A stretch of 64,000 bases of DNA from Methanobrevibacter sp. TMH8 (GCF_020148105.1 NZ_JAHLZE010000038.1:105724-169723), one strand, 5' to 3'. Positions 29,990-40,387 are shown, counted from the first letter of the stretch. Numbers and translations are program-made. The notes: generated by a model from the letters alone, not told the origin.

Positions 29990-30376
29990 TTATCCTTTTT
30001 TGATTAAATTAATTCTTGAAGGGGTTAAAATAATCATATTTTTATCAGGGCCTTTACAAAGAGAAATTGCCTCTGTTTTATGTTTATTTCTAAGAATTTT
30101 AATCTTTTCTCCAGCCATTTGGAATGCATCGGGACCTTCATTTTCAAGAAATCCTAAATCGACAATAACAGGATTATTTTCTTCAACAATTTGATCAAAT
30201 ACATAATCCATATCATCAACAGTTCTAGGTCTGATTAAAATAATTTCATAAAACGGTTGCTCAGGTGCTATGTAAAAATCATTTTCTAATAGATCTTCAG
30301 CATAGTCTCCTGTTACAGGTTCTCTTGTTTCTTCATCAAACCCAAGACTTCTTTTTAAAGTATCAACAAAACTCAT
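29990..30376 (-). CDS. sepF: Archaeal SepF cell-division protein
   Basis: A 128-residue protein with an N-terminal amphipathic helix ([13 protein letters not shown]) for membrane binding, a flexible acidic linker, and the SepF core ([22 protein letters not shown]; ending [13 protein letters not shown]). Archaeal SepF anchors FtsZ to the membrane in methanogens. Its ATG overlaps the TGA of the upstream DUF1611 gene by four bases (ATGA), which means tight translational coupling. Confidence 0.92.
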   Translation of the reverse strand: MSFVDTLKRSLGFDEETREPVTGDYAEDLLENDFYIAPEQPFYEIILIRPRTVDDMDYVFDQIVEENNPVIVDLGFLENEGPDAFQMAGEKIKILRNKHKTEAISLCKGPDKNMIILTPSRINLIKKG

Positions 30377-31431
30377 TTATTGTTCTCCTCTAAATATTTT
30401 AAAATAGAATCTAATAATTTTGAAGCACCTTCATTATAAACATCTGCAGAAGGTAAATTAAACTCTGATTCAAAGTCTTCAGATTTCATATTTGAATCAG
30501 CATTTCTTAAATTTATAGACAGCCCTACAACTTTAGTTGGCTCAACAGCTTCAATTGCAGTTATTTCTTCAGTTATGCCCCTTGGATCCCTATAAGGATG
30601 ATTAGGCCTGTGACAAACAATTGTAGCATCAGGAGAAGCTCCAATTAAAATAGCTGCAGATAAACCTCTTGGGTGAGGATTTCCTTTTTCTGTTAAACTA
30701 GACTGACCTTCAATAAATATTATATCAGGATTTTTCTTTTTTTCAAGATATCTGATTGAACCAAGAATTGCAGAAGGAATATCCATTGCTGATAAACTTC
30801 CTGCTCTGAAATTCAAGTCAGAAGGTTGTTCTAAGCCCATTTCATCAGTAGAAATAACAACTGAAGTCAATCCTTTCTTATCAGCTGCTTTCCCCAATAA
30901 TCTAGTTGTTGTTCTTTTCCCACATTCTTGAGAGGTTCCTCCAACAAAAACAACAGGTGCTTTTGGTTTATAAGATATTTTAGGAAGAGTCTCACAACAT
31001 TTTTCTGGAGAAATACCGAATAAATCATTGATTACATCTAATCTAGGACTTATTTCTTTTATTGTAACATTTTTTTCATTTGCAAAATTTAATAAGGAAA
31101 TATTGTCATTAAGAGGAAGTGATCTAAATGAAGAAACCACATTTTTACCATTATCAATAGCTTGAACAGCATATCTAAGAGCTGAACCTTCCGCACCAAT
31201 TGGCAACATAATAGCTACACTTTTAGCATCAGTCTCCTCCATTGTCTTAATTAAGCTTCCTGAGACATTAGATCCACAAAATGTTTTCCCATGCTTAGTA
31301 TCATCATCATCAATGAATCCAACAGTTTCAATTCCTTCTAAATTAGAAAACTTTTCTCCACCTCCACCACATCCAATGACGATAAATGGATTAAGACTTT
31401 GAAGTTCTTCAACTGAGACAATAGAATACAA
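30373..31431 (-). CDS. DUF1611 family ATP-binding protein, coupled to sepF
   Basis: A 352-residue protein of the DUF1611/COG3367 family: an N-terminal Rossmann-like part ([17 protein letters not shown]) followed by a P-loop-like [20 protein letters not shown] near residues 167-186. Some bacterial relatives act in D-glutamate derivative synthesis; the archaeal role is unknown. I place the start at TTG 31431 because AGGAGTGA precedes it by a normal distance; an earlier in-frame TTG at 31452 would place that ribosome site inside the coding region. It overlaps sepF by four bases, so the two products are probably made together. Confidence 0.75.
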   Translation of the reverse strand: MYSIVSVEELQSLNPFIVIGCGGGGEKFSNLEGIETVGFIDDDDTKHGKTFCGSNVSGSLIKTMEETDAKSVAIMLPIGAEGSALRYAVQAIDNGKNVVSSFRSLPLNDNISLLNFANEKNVTIKEISPRLDVINDLFGISPEKCCETLPKISYKPKAPVVFVGGTSQECGKRTTTRLLGKAADKKGLTSVVISTDEMGLEQPSDLNFRAGSLSAMDIPSAILGSIRYLEKKKNPDIIFIEGQSSLTEKGNPHPRGLSAAILIGASPDATIVCHRPNHPYRDPRGITEEITAIEAVEPTKVVGLSINLRNADSNMKSEDFESEFNLPSADVYNEGASKLLDSILKYLEENNK

Positions 31432-32639
31432 GAAATCACTCCTAAAATTCAATAAAGTTAATTTGATAAATTTATTATATTATTTGAATTATTATAAATA
31501 TGAGTTTTATAATCTAAATTATTTCTAAATTTTTTAGATTATATATAAATTATTGTACATAAATCATTTATAATATTATAAATAAAGTTATAATAATAAT
31601 TATTATAAAATATATATTTTAATTGCATAATTTTACATTCATAAATACATTAAAACTTAATATTAATATAATTTTTATATTAATATAATCTTAATATAAT
31701 TTTTTTATATTTAAATATATTAATTAATATAATAATTATAATTAGAATATATATTAATATAATCTAAATAATTTAATTAAAATATATATTTTATAATAAA
31801 TTAAGGACTTAGAAATTATACCTTATACATTATTTTAATATTATATTTTATTGTTATTAAATATATAGTTTGAGTATTTTTAAAAAAAATTACTTAAAAT
31901 TTGTATAAATATGAAACAAAAGTGGAATAAACAGATTATATATCTATTAATCAAACGATAGATAATAAAAACAAAATAGATAATAAAATATAATCTAAAA
32001 ATTATTAATATTTGAATTAACAAACTAAAAAATAGATTTGGAATTATTGATGAATTATATGTTCAAATAAATAATAATTAAGGCCCAAATGATAAAAATA
32101 TTTAAAAAAACCAGCTAGATTGGAAAAAAATCTTATATTAATGAGAAGTGCATTTAATAATTATAAAATTCTATCAATTTCAACTATTTTCTCTTTTTGT
32201 ATGATTTTCTTTTTTATTAACTTATTATATATATCAATCCATTAATATTTTGTTTATTTATGAAAATTTATGAGCATATGTTTCATTAGGCAATTTTGTA
32301 TATTGTTAGTTTTTTATTTATTTTAGAGTATTTATTTTGGATATGTATTTTGGACTATGTATTTTGATTATCTGTTTTTTGGTGTTTATTTTGGTTATTT
32401 AAGGTTAGATATATTTTAATTCTTTTTTATTATTAATTGATAAGAAAAAATAGAAATATATATATTATATAATGTTTATTCTCGAAATTAATTATCTATT
32501 GTATGTTTTGCATTATATATTAGCACAAAATTTAAATAGTTTATCATACTTATATATTATACAATCTTATAAGTTTAATACTTTAATATTTAGATAAATT
32601 ATAATATTATATTTATAGTATTTTTACTATTAATATAAT

Positions 32640-32770
32640 AAAACAGGTCAAACGGGGGTTTGAAGAGTTTTTAGTTTTATGTATTAATAATCTCATTATT
32701 AATGAGGGTAAATTATTAATTCATGCGAAAATATAGGGGTAAAAAGCTATTTTTAATTTTTTAATATTTT
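32640..32770 (+). ncRNA. Candidate small RNA with a G-rich loop and two alternative hairpins
   Basis: TCAAAC (32648-32653) and GTTTGA (32658-32663) form a perfect hairpin with a GGGG loop. Downstream, ATTAATAAT (32683-32691) pairs with ATTATTAAT (32695-32703), and overlapping it CTCATT (32692-32697) pairs with AATGAG (32701-32706), so two hairpins exclude one another. A TATA-like ATTTATAG lies about 25-30 bases upstream of 32640 and T-rich sequence follows 32745. No known family recognised; strand is inferred from the promoter and T-run. Confidence 0.3.
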
Positions 32771-33126
32771 CATAGTTATTTTATTCTTTATAAATAATTA
32801 TAATGATTTCTGCCATAGTTAATAAATCAGAAAAAATATTAAAAAACGAGATATCTTAAAGGAAAATTATACATAAACGATATATATAAAAGAAAAGTGG
32901 TTTTTATTAATGATTCTTTAGTATAAAATCATTATTACTATTTTCTTTCACTGTAATTATGTCAAGTATATATTTATCTTTTTTGTATCATTTAGACTTA
33001 AATAAACATATTATTGTCTAAAATATTTATTCCCTTTTATTTATCAAAAAATGAAATTTTTTTGAGTGTGTGTAATATTATGAATTATTAGTAACTAAAA
33101 AATTATATCTATTATACTCAGCCCAT

Positions 33127-33235
33127 TGAAAGAATTATTTTGGGATAAACTAATATTATAATAAAAGAAGTAATATAATAATAAGTAAGTTCCCCCTCTC
33201 CACTAAGACACCTCTTTAAATTCTTTCTTTAAATA
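33127..33235 (+). ncRNA. Candidate structured small RNA, C-rich
   Basis: GAAAGAATT (33128-33136) pairs with AATTCTTTC (33219-33227) as a 9-bp basal stem. Inside, GGGA (33142-33145) can pair with TCCC (33191-33194) and TATTATA (33154-33160) with TATAATA (33174-33180). A CCCCC-containing segment (33192-33196) followed by TCTCCAC is unpaired. A TATA-like AATTATATC about 25 bases upstream predicts a start right at the basal stem. The layout resembles the 7.5 kb candidate. Pairing of AT-rich stems can arise by chance. Confidence 0.3.
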
Positions 33236-33836
33236 TAGAAATAATTAATTAGTAATTACTGATAATTCCATTACACACACTCCAAAAAATCATGTTAATT
33301 TATATAGAGTTAAAAATATGAAAAAAATAAAACAATTAATAATCTAATGGTCACTATTAATGTTTTATAAAAAACAGGAAAAAAATCCATATTATTAGCT
33401 CTTTTATTACCATAGTTTGATTTAGTGTTCTGAAAAACAAAAAAAATAAACCTATTTATTATTAGAATAAAAATTTATTAAATTATTATTCTTCTTTTCT
33501 TTTTATAAATTGGATTTTTCTTTGGGTTAATTTTTTACTTTAACTTATTTTTAGAAGTTGTTAAATTAATATTTTGATATATATCCATCATAAGATACTT
33601 ATTAAACTATTCAAAAAAACTAATGAATAAAGTAAAATCAATATTGAACCATATAAATTCATCTACTACTTAAATTTATAGTAAAATAGATGATGAGACT
33701 ATAAAAAATAGCTATGGAAAATAAAATGCTAATAAAAAGATACTTAAACAATGACAGAAATAATAAATGTAAGGATTATTACTAAATCTTTTTTTATTTC
33801 AGTAATTGTTGTTAAAAAAGCTAAGAAGGGAGTAAA

Positions 33837-34802
33837 TTGAGAAAACCATATGTTATATTAGTCGGAAGTGCATCAGGAATTGGTAAGTCTACAATATCTG
33901 CAGAATTAGCTAAAAAGTTAGAAATAAAACATTTATTAGAAACTGACTTTATTAGAGAAATTGTTAGAGGAATCATAGGAGAAGAATATGCACCTGCTTT
34001 ACATAAATCTTCTTTTGATGCATTTACAGTTTTAAGAAACAAACAAAATTTTGATACTAATGATGAACTTATAAATGCAGGTTTTGTTGAACATGCCTCC
34101 TTTGTTATTCCAGCTATTGAAAAAGTAATCAGCAGAGCTATTTCTGATTATGATGATGTAGTTATTGAGGGCGTGCATCTTGTTCCAGGATTGATAGATA
34201 TAGATAAGTTTAAAAATGATGCATCAATACATTTTTTCGTTTTAGAATCTAGTGAAGAGAATCATAAAGATCGTTTTGTTAAAAGAGCTATGCAAATTCA
34301 CAGAGGTGGAAAACAACTAGAATATTTCTCTGAAAATAGAGTCATTCATGATTTTCTAGTGAAAAAAGCTAATGAAAATAATGTGAAAGTTGTAAATACC
34401 CAAACTGTTGATGGAACTGTTCAAAACATGCTAACAAGTATTACTGAAACTTGTAAAACAGTTATGCTTAAAAATACTGTTGATGAATTAGCTGATGTTG
34501 TAGATATTATTATAAATAAACATGGTGGAGTTATAGAAGATGTTACTTATTTAGTTCCTGGATTTAGAGAACCTTTAACGAGAAAAGTTGATGCTTCTGA
34601 CCCAGATAAAACTAAAAAATTCATAGAATCTTTAAGAAATAAACCTGAAATAAAAGAAGATTTTGAATATCTCTATAATTTATCAAACAATATTCGAGGC
34701 AATAAGATTTGTGCCTCTGATAAAAAAACTTTAGAAAATATAATCAAAGATTTAGATTCAAAAGGTTATTTATACGCAGAAGAAGAGATAAAAGAGAAAT
34801 AG
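33837..34802 (+). CDS. 2-phosphoglycerate kinase (cyclic 2,3-diphosphoglycerate pathway)
   Basis: A 321-residue kinase of the archaeal 2PGK family. The P-loop [10 protein letters not shown] is at residues 10-19, followed by an ETDFIRE segment near 40. The enzyme makes 2,3-bisphosphoglycerate from 2-phosphoglycerate, the first step to cyclic 2,3-diphosphoglycerate, the compatible solute and phosphate reserve of Methanobacteriales. Cyclic synthetase itself is not in this window. Start at TTG 33837 with a strong AAGGGAG site. ZPR1 follows after 122 bases. Confidence 0.88.
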   Translation: MRKPYVILVGSASGIGKSTISAELAKKLEIKHLLETDFIREIVRGIIGEEYAPALHKSSFDAFTVLRNKQNFDTNDELINAGFVEHASFVIPAIEKVISRAISDYDDVVIEGVHLVPGLIDIDKFKNDASIHFFVLESSEENHKDRFVKRAMQIHRGGKQLEYFSENRVIHDFLVKKANENNVKVVNTQTVDGTVQNMLTSITETCKTVMLKNTVDELADVVDIIINKHGGVIEDVTYLVPGFREPLTRKVDASDPDKTKKFIESLRNKPEIKEDFEYLYNLSNNIRGNKICASDKKTLENIIKDLDSKGYLYAEEEIKEK

Positions 34803-34924
34803 GTAAAAAATAGCCAATAAATAGCTAAAAAATAACTTTTAAATAGCTTAGAATGGTTATAAATAACTATAAATAGCTATAAATAGTTAAGACATATATA
34901 ATATATAAAAAATGAGATGATAAA

Positions 34925-35500
34925 TTGGCAAAAATGGTAATAGATTGCCCTGTTTGTCATGGTGAACAAACAGCCCAATCTACAACAAAAACCTCTAACA
35001 TACCTCATTTTGGAGAGATTCTTGAAACTTCAATTATATGCACTGCATGTGGATATAAACATAATGATGTTATTTGTTTAGAACAAAAAGAACCTAAAAA
35101 ACATACCATTCATATAAATAATGATACTCTAAAATCTAGAGTTATTAAATCCCAATCAGCTACCGTATCGATCCCAGAGCTAGGATTAAAGGTAGAACCT
35201 GGTCCAAAATCCCTTGGATATGTATCAAATGTAGAAGGAATAATTGTACGTTTTGAAGAAGGAGTGAAACAAGCTTTAATAGTTTTTGATGATGAAGAAT
35301 CTCAAAAAAATGGCCTAGATATTCTTGAAAAATTATCTTTATTGACTAATGGAGAAATTGAAGCAACTTTGATAATAGAAGATCCATTTGGTCAGAGTAA
35401 TATCATGAATATTAATGTAAAAGAAAAATTATTAACAGAAGAAGAATTAAAACATTTAAAAACAGGTTTTACAATAATAGAAGATAATTCTGAAGAATAA
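34925..35500 (+). CDS. ZPR1-type zinc finger protein
   Basis: A 191-residue archaeal ZPR1 homologue with a four-cysteine zinc finger (CPVCHG at about 8-13, CTACGYKHND near 39-48) followed by the beta-rich ZPR1 domain (TVSIPELGLKVEPG). Eukaryotic ZPR1 has two such modules and chaperones EF1A; archaeal single-module versions are presumed related in role. Start at TTG 34925; the upstream GATGAT is a weak site and ATG 34934 is an alternative. The spacer before it holds several TAAATAGCT-type repeats (34803-34900). Confidence 0.82.
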   Translation: MAKMVIDCPVCHGEQTAQSTTKTSNIPHFGEILETSIICTACGYKHNDVICLEQKEPKKHTIHINNDTLKSRVIKSQSATVSIPELGLKVEPGPKSLGYVSNVEGIIVRFEEGVKQALIVFDDEESQKNGLDILEKLSLLTNGEIEATLIIEDPFGQSNIMNINVKEKLLTEEELKHLKTGFTIIEDNSEE

Positions 35501-36084
35501 ATTATAATTAAAAATAAACTATTATAAAAATCACTGCAAACTAATATAAATTAATATAAATAATATAAATTAGTAAAAATTAGTATAAATTAATATAAAA
35601 ATACTAAATCATCTAAATTATAAAACAACCCATTAATAATGTTTTATTTTCTAAATCTTATTGTTATAAATTTGTAGAGCAATTATTCTACAAAATATTT
35701 ATATATAACTTAATTTAAAATAATACTTGTTAAAAATATATACCAATTTAAGATATATATCACACTTTGTGTGAATATATATCCTAAATCACAGATCACA
35801 TGGTAGTCTTTCTTCGTTATACCCCCATATAACGAAGAAATTTTAACAACATGAATTTTATCTAATACTATAATCTTTTAAATATCAATTAATTAAATTA
35901 TTAACCAAACTAAGATTATATTTATTATTAATATAATTAAAATATTATTATCCCAATAATATCTTTAAATTTTTATTATCCTAATTAATATTTTTAAATC
36001 TTTATTAATACAATTAATATTTTTAAACTATTGCTATTTTATTAATAAAAAAAGTATAAAATATTCACTATATAAGAATATTTA
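35501..36084. other. Convergent spacer with a hairpin-rich centre
   Basis: No gene. The central part holds two good hairpins (see the RNA candidate at 35735-35850); both flanks are AT-rich. Confidence 0.6.
35735..35850 (+). ncRNA. Candidate two-hairpin small RNA with a C-rich loop
   Basis: Hairpin 1: GATATATATCACAC (35752-35765) pairs with 35769-35783 over a TTT loop with one extra base on the right arm. Hairpin 2: TTTCTTCGTTAT (35809-35820) pairs perfectly, 12 bp, with ATAACGAAGAAA (35829-35840) around the loop ACCCCCAT, followed by TTTT. A TATA-like TTTATATATAAC at about 35698-35709 predicts a start near 35730. Hairpin 2 could alternatively be a terminator, but it lies over 300 bases after the ZPR1 gene. 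No known family recognised. Confidence 0.45.
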
Positions 36085-37002
36085 TTATTTAGAAACATTA
36101 ATCATTTTTTGAACAGCTTTTAAAGATTTTTTAGCTATATCTTCAGGAACTGATACTTCAAATTCTTCATTTATCAAAGAATTTTTAACTTTTTCAAGAG
36201 AATGTAACTTCATTGTCTTACAAATAGCTTCATCTAATAAAGGATAAAATTTTTTATTAGGAAATTCTCTACTTAACCTTGTTATTAAATCTATTTCAGT
36301 CCCAATTATAAATTCATTATTATCAGACTCTTTAACTCGAGAAATCATTCCACCAGTACTTAAAACATAGTCAGCAAGAGACTGAACCTCCATATTACAT
36401 TCTGGATGAACAATAATCTCAGCATTAGGATAATTTTCTTTAACAAAAGCTATATCTCCTTTATGGAACATTTTATGAACATAACAATGTCCACCTTCAG
36501 GAACAGGAATAATTTCCTTATCTGTTTGATTTGCAACAAAATTAGCTAAATTGTTATCTGGACCAAAAAGGATTTTATCCTGATCCAAGCTTTCTACAAC
36601 CTTTAAAGCATTTGCAGATGTGCAAAGAATATCTGCTTTAGCTTTTGCATCAGCTAAAGAATTTACATAAAGAACAACAGCTGCATCAGGATGTTTCTGC
36701 TTAGCTTCCTCTAACTGCTTGGAACTTAACATATGAGCCATTGGACATTCAGCTTCTGTATCAGGTATAACAATTTTTTTATCAGGATTCAGTATATAAG
36801 CTGTTTCAGCCATGAAGTCTACACCACAAAAAACAACTAAATCCTTATCTTCAATTTCAGAAGCTTTAATACAGAGTTCTAGTGAATCTCCAATAAAATC
36901 AGCAATTTCTTGAATTCCACCAGGTTGATAATTGTGTGCAAGAATAATTGCATTTTTTTCATTCTTCAAGTCAATTATTTCTTTTTGTAAATCTGTTAAC
37001 AT
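36085..37002 (-). CDS. nadA: Quinolinate synthase
   Basis: A 305-residue NadA. It condenses iminoaspartate with dihydroxyacetone phosphate to give quinolinate, the NAD precursor. Three conserved cysteines for the [4Fe-4S] cluster are seen: VVFCGVDFMAE near residue 59, HPECNMEV near 202, and AICKTMKLHSL near 260; the start LAHNYQPGGIQE is also typical. ATG with AGGTAAT upstream. NadC, the next enzyme, is encoded at 39530 on the other strand. Confidence 0.95.
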   Translation of the reverse strand: MLTDLQKEIIDLKNEKNAIILAHNYQPGGIQEIADFIGDSLELCIKASEIEDKDLVVFCGVDFMAETAYILNPDKKIVIPDTEAECPMAHMLSSKQLEEAKQKHPDAAVVLYVNSLADAKAKADILCTSANALKVVESLDQDKILFGPDNNLANFVANQTDKEIIPVPEGGHCYVHKMFHKGDIAFVKENYPNAEIIVHPECNMEVQSLADYVLSTGGMISRVKESDNNEFIIGTEIDLITRLSREFPNKKFYPLLDEAICKTMKLHSLEKVKNSLINEEFEVSVPEDIAKKSLKAVQKMINVSK

Positions 37003-37291
37003 GAAAATTACCTAAATTTATATACAAATTATTTAGTTAAATTTTAAATTTATTAAAGTTATCTTGAGTTATAAAAATATTTAAATTTTCTTATTATAAA
37101 TTATTATAAGATTTATTAATATTATAATTTATATATTTATTATTAATTTATAGTATTATAATTATTATTTTCATTTATATTATTTTCTATAATACATTTT
37201 CAAATTACTTTATTCTTATAATACAATTATAAATTATTTTATTCTTTTAATACGATTCCAAATTACTCAATTTTTATAATAAAAATTCAAA

Positions 37292-38056
37292 TTATTCTCC
37301 AATTTCATTTATTATCTTTCTAAGTTCATTAGCAAGATTTAAACGACAATCTTCAATTTTAGAATAATCTTTACCCCAAGCACTGATTTTTAACTTTATT
37401 CCACAGTCCACCATTTCTTTTACAAGAACTTGAGGAGAAGAGTTTTCTAATACCCAATCTAAATTAGAAACTCTTTGAATAAAAATATTTTTGAACTTAT
37501 TTATATTAACATTAAATGGAATTATCATTTCTAGATCAATTCTATGTTCATCAAGAAAAGTATAATTAATATAAGGATTTTTAGCAAGAACTGAATTAGG
37601 AACTGTTACAATTAGATTATCTGAAGTAATTAAAGTAGTTGTTCTAAATCCAAGTTTTTTTACTTCACCTTTAATATTATCTACTTCAATAACTTCTCCA
37701 ACTTTCACAGTTTTATCAGCTAATATAAACATCCCTGAAACAAAACTAGAAATAATATCTCTAGCTGCAAAACCAATACTAATACCAATGATACCTAAAC
37801 TAACTACTAACGCACTTATGTTAATTCCAGCCATGTCTAGTATCAAAACAAATGCTATGATATAAATTGAATATTTTAAAAGATCTTTCAATAGATAGTT
37901 AAGTGTCATCTCAATGTCAAACTTTTCTGTAGCTTTGTTGATTACAAATGAAAATACTTTAACTAGAATCAATGAAATAATTACTATTAATATTGAATAA
38001 AGCAAAAATTCAGCGAAAGGATATTGTAAAGATTGTAAAAAGGAATTTAAATTCAT
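37292..38056 (-). CDS. MscS-family mechanosensitive channel
   Basis: A 254-residue small-conductance mechanosensitive channel: three membrane segments at about 18-40, 60-80 and 85-105, the last with the Gly/Ala-rich pore pattern GIIGISIGFAARD, followed by the cytoplasmic beta domain (VGEVIEVDNIKGEVKKLGFRTT). The length is close to the minimal MscS fold. The ribosome site is weak. It ends 289 bases from nadA and starts 11 bases after the RNase Z gene ends, so it is likely co-transcribed with rnz. Confidence 0.87.
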   Translation of the reverse strand: MNLNSFLQSLQYPFAEFLLYSILIVIISLILVKVFSFVINKATEKFDIEMTLNYLLKDLLKYSIYIIAFVLILDMAGINISALVVSLGIIGISIGFAARDIISSFVSGMFILADKTVKVGEVIEVDNIKGEVKKLGFRTTTLITSDNLIVTVPNSVLAKNPYINYTFLDEHRIDLEMIIPFNVNINKFKNIFIQRVSNLDWVLENSSPQVLVKEMVDCGIKLKISAWGKDYSKIEDCRLNLANELRKIINEIGE

Positions 38057-38067
38057 TTTATCAACTA

Positions 38068-38982
38068 TTATAATTTTATATTCATAAAGTCATGAGCTAC
38101 TTCTGTATTTTCAAAAATTTTCAATGCTTCTTCTTTTAAATCATCAATATTAGTATATCTTGTACTAATATGAGTAAGTATCAATTTAGAAACATTAGCT
38201 TGTTTAGCTATTTCAGCTACTTGTGATGATGTAGAATGAGCATTATTAATAGCTTTTTCACTATCTTCATCTTTATAAGTAGATTCATGAATTAAAATAT
38301 CTGCACATTTAGCTAATTCAATCATTTCTTCACAGGGAGTTGTATCTCCCGAATAAACAATTTTTGATCCTATTCTAGGAGGTCCTAATACTTCTTCTGG
38401 TTTGATTATTTTTCCATCGACTTCAACATCAATACCTTTATGAAGCTTTCCAAAATCAGGTCCAGGTTTAACTCCTAATTCCATAGCTTTTTCTCTTAAA
38501 AATCTAGGTTTTTTCTTTTCATGCACAGAATAAGAAAGATTAACTACATTATGATGAGTTTTTATGCATTCAATAACATATTCTTCGGTTTCAACTACAG
38601 TTTCTATTTTCGATCCATTGTTATCAATTTCATGAATTATAATTGGAAAATCAACTGCAAAATAACCAAGATTAAATATAGCTTCTTTCACATTTGAAAG
38701 ACCAACAGGACCATAAATATGGAGAGGATTATCTTCCATCCTTCCTCTAAATCCCATTGATTGGATAATACCTGGAAGTCCTAGTATATGATCTCCATGA
38801 AAATGACTTATAAAGATCTTGTCAATTTTCATCGGACTTATTTTTACATTAGCTAATTGTCGTTGAGTAGCTTCACCACAATCAAAAAGCATAATTTCTC
38901 CAAAAGCTTTCAAAGCTATAGCTGGATGATTTCTATATTTTGAAGGAACCGCCGAAGAAGTTCCTAAGAATGTAATTTCCAT
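38068..38982 (-). CDS. rnz: Ribonuclease Z
   Basis: A 304-residue metallo-beta-lactamase-fold endonuclease that trims tRNA 3' ends. The metal site SHFHGDH covers His60, His62, Asp64 and His65; the further histidine/aspartate ligands are in [22 protein letters not shown] and the C-terminal LTHISTRY. Length is typical of the short RNase Z form. ATG start with GTGAT. mscS follows 11 bases later. Confidence 0.94.
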   Translation of the reverse strand: MEITFLGTSSAVPSKYRNHPAIALKAFGEIMLFDCGEATQRQLANVKISPMKIDKIFISHFHGDHILGLPGIIQSMGFRGRMEDNPLHIYGPVGLSNVKEAIFNLGYFAVDFPIIIHEIDNNGSKIETVVETEEYVIECIKTHHNVVNLSYSVHEKKKPRFLREKAMELGVKPGPDFGKLHKGIDVEVDGKIIKPEEVLGPPRIGSKIVYSGDTTPCEEMIELAKCADILIHESTYKDEDSEKAINNAHSTSSQVAEIAKQANVSKLILTHISTRYTNIDDLKEEALKIFENTEVAHDFMNIKL

Positions 38983-39529
38983 TAGATCACAAGATAATTA
39001 TTAAATTATATAAAATTATTATATTGCATTATTATATTAATATTGCATTATTATATTAATTTATTGTATTAGATTATTAATTAAATTATATTTATTAAAT
39101 TTATTAAATTATTATTAATTGATTTTAATATTAATTGATTTTAATTGATTTTAATTAAAGAAGATTATTATAATAAAGTTATTCAAAGTAAATTTAATTT
39201 ATTAAATAAATTTATAAGAATAAAATTATAAAATCAAACTAGTAATAAAAATATTAATAAAAATATTAGACAAATTATTGGATAAATTATTAGTAAAATT
39301 ATTAGTAAAAATTACTAGTAAGATTATTAGTAAGAATATTAATAAATCTATTTTATTAAATAAGATTTAATAAAGAAAATTTATTAAAAGAACCTATTAA
39401 AAATAGACATTCTAAAATATTTCTATGATAATATATTCTTTTTTAGTATAAAAATATTTGTTCAAAAAATTATATATAATTTAGTATTTAAATAATAATT
39501 AAATAAAAATATAGCTATTTGGTGATTTA
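38983..39529. other. Divergent promoter region rnz/nadC
   Basis: No gene. At about 39240-39345 loose repeats of ATTATTAGTAAAA occur. The plus-strand TATA box of nadC is at 39469-39479. Confidence 0.55.
39469..39526 (+). promoter_or_regulatory. Promoter and ribosome site of nadC
   Basis: TATA box ATTATATATAA at 39469-39479, predicted start near 39500, ribosome site GGTGAT at 39521-39526 three bases before ATG 39530. This is the clearest example of the GGTGAT-NNN-ATG spacing used elsewhere in the window to choose starts. Confidence 0.5.
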
Positions 39530-40387
39530 ATGAAAAAAACAATTGAAAATTGGATTGACGAAGACATTGGTTTTGGAGATATTACTACTGAAGCATTAGT
39601 TTCAGATGAAACATTAGCTAATGCTAAAATAATAGCTAAAGAACCTGGTATTGTGGCTGGTTCTCAAATTGCGAAAGAAATCTTTGAAAGTAGAAATTTA
39701 ATGGTAGCAGTCCTTAAGGATGATGGATCTGAAGTTTATGCTGGAGGAACAATCATTGAAATAATGGGTAAAGCTAAAGACATATTAGCTCTAGAAAGGA
39801 CTGCAATTAATATACTTATGAGAATGAGTGGGATAGCTACCCAAACAAATGAAATAGTTAAAAAAGCAAAAAATATTAATCCTAATATTAAAATTGCAGG
39901 AACTCGTAAAACTGCTCCAGGATTAGCTAAATTCGATAATTTAGCTATAAGTATTGGAGGTGGAGATACACACAGATTTTGTCTCGATGATATGGTTTTA
40001 ATCAAAGATAATCATATTGAAATTGTGGGGTCAATAGCTGATGCTATAAAACAAACAAAAGAGAAAGTTAGCTTTACTAAGAAGATAGAGATTGAAGTTG
40101 AAAATAGTAAAGATGCAGCTATTGCTTCTAAAAATGGCGCAGATATTATAATGTTGGACAATATGAATTTTGATCAAATACAAGAAACAATAGAAATTTT
40201 AAATGACTTTAAACTCAGAGAAAATGTTATTATAGAAGTTTCAGGCAGAGTAGATCCCGAAAACATACAAAAATTAGTAGAAACAGGAACAGATATAATT
40301 TCATTAGGATCATTAACCCATTCATCAAAAAGTTTAGACATTAGTTTAGATTTAAATTTAGAAATTTCACCAAACAAATCTAAATAA
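39530..40387 (+). CDS. nadC: Nicotinate-nucleotide pyrophosphorylase (carboxylating)
   Basis: A 285-residue QPRTase that turns quinolinate and PRPP into nicotinate mononucleotide. Signature segments: LMRMSGIATQT near residues 100-110, AGTRKTAPGLAKFDN at about 123-137, GGGDTHRFCLDDMVLIKDNHI near 144-164, EVENSKDA near 187-194, and DNMNFDQ near 211. ATG 39530 follows GGTGAT. nadA lies 2.5 kb away on the opposite strand, so the two NAD genes are close but not in one operon. Confidence 0.95.
   Translation: MKKTIENWIDEDIGFGDITTEALVSDETLANAKIIAKEPGIVAGSQIAKEIFESRNLMVAVLKDDGSEVYAGGTIIEIMGKAKDILALERTAINILMRMSGIATQTNEIVKKAKNINPNIKIAGTRKTAPGLAKFDNLAISIGGGDTHRFCLDDMVLIKDNHIEIVGSIADAIKQTKEKVSFTKKIEIEVENSKDAAIASKNGADIIMLDNMNFDQIQETIEILNDFKLRENVIIEVSGRVDPENIQKLVETGTDIISLGSLTHSSKSLDISLDLNLEISPNKSK

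Larger units (their letters stand above)
31432..33836. other. 2.4 kb gene desert
   Basis: The longest unannotated stretch. No ORF with credible composition or ribosome site on either strand. Two places have structured sequence that stands out from the AT background (32640-32770 and 33127-33235) and are entered separately. Around 32330-32400 there are loose repeats of TATTTTGGA/TATTTTGATT. Confidence 0.6.

Noticed and set aside
32141..32245. 34-codon frame MRSAFNNYKILS... with a hydrophobic run
   Set aside because: No ribosome-binding site within 15 bases, no neighbour on the same transcript, and hydrophobic runs are expected by chance in such AT-rich DNA.
31432..33836. Replication origin
   Set aside because: No origin-recognition-box-like repeats, no cdc6/orc gene in the window, and no base-composition change I can measure.
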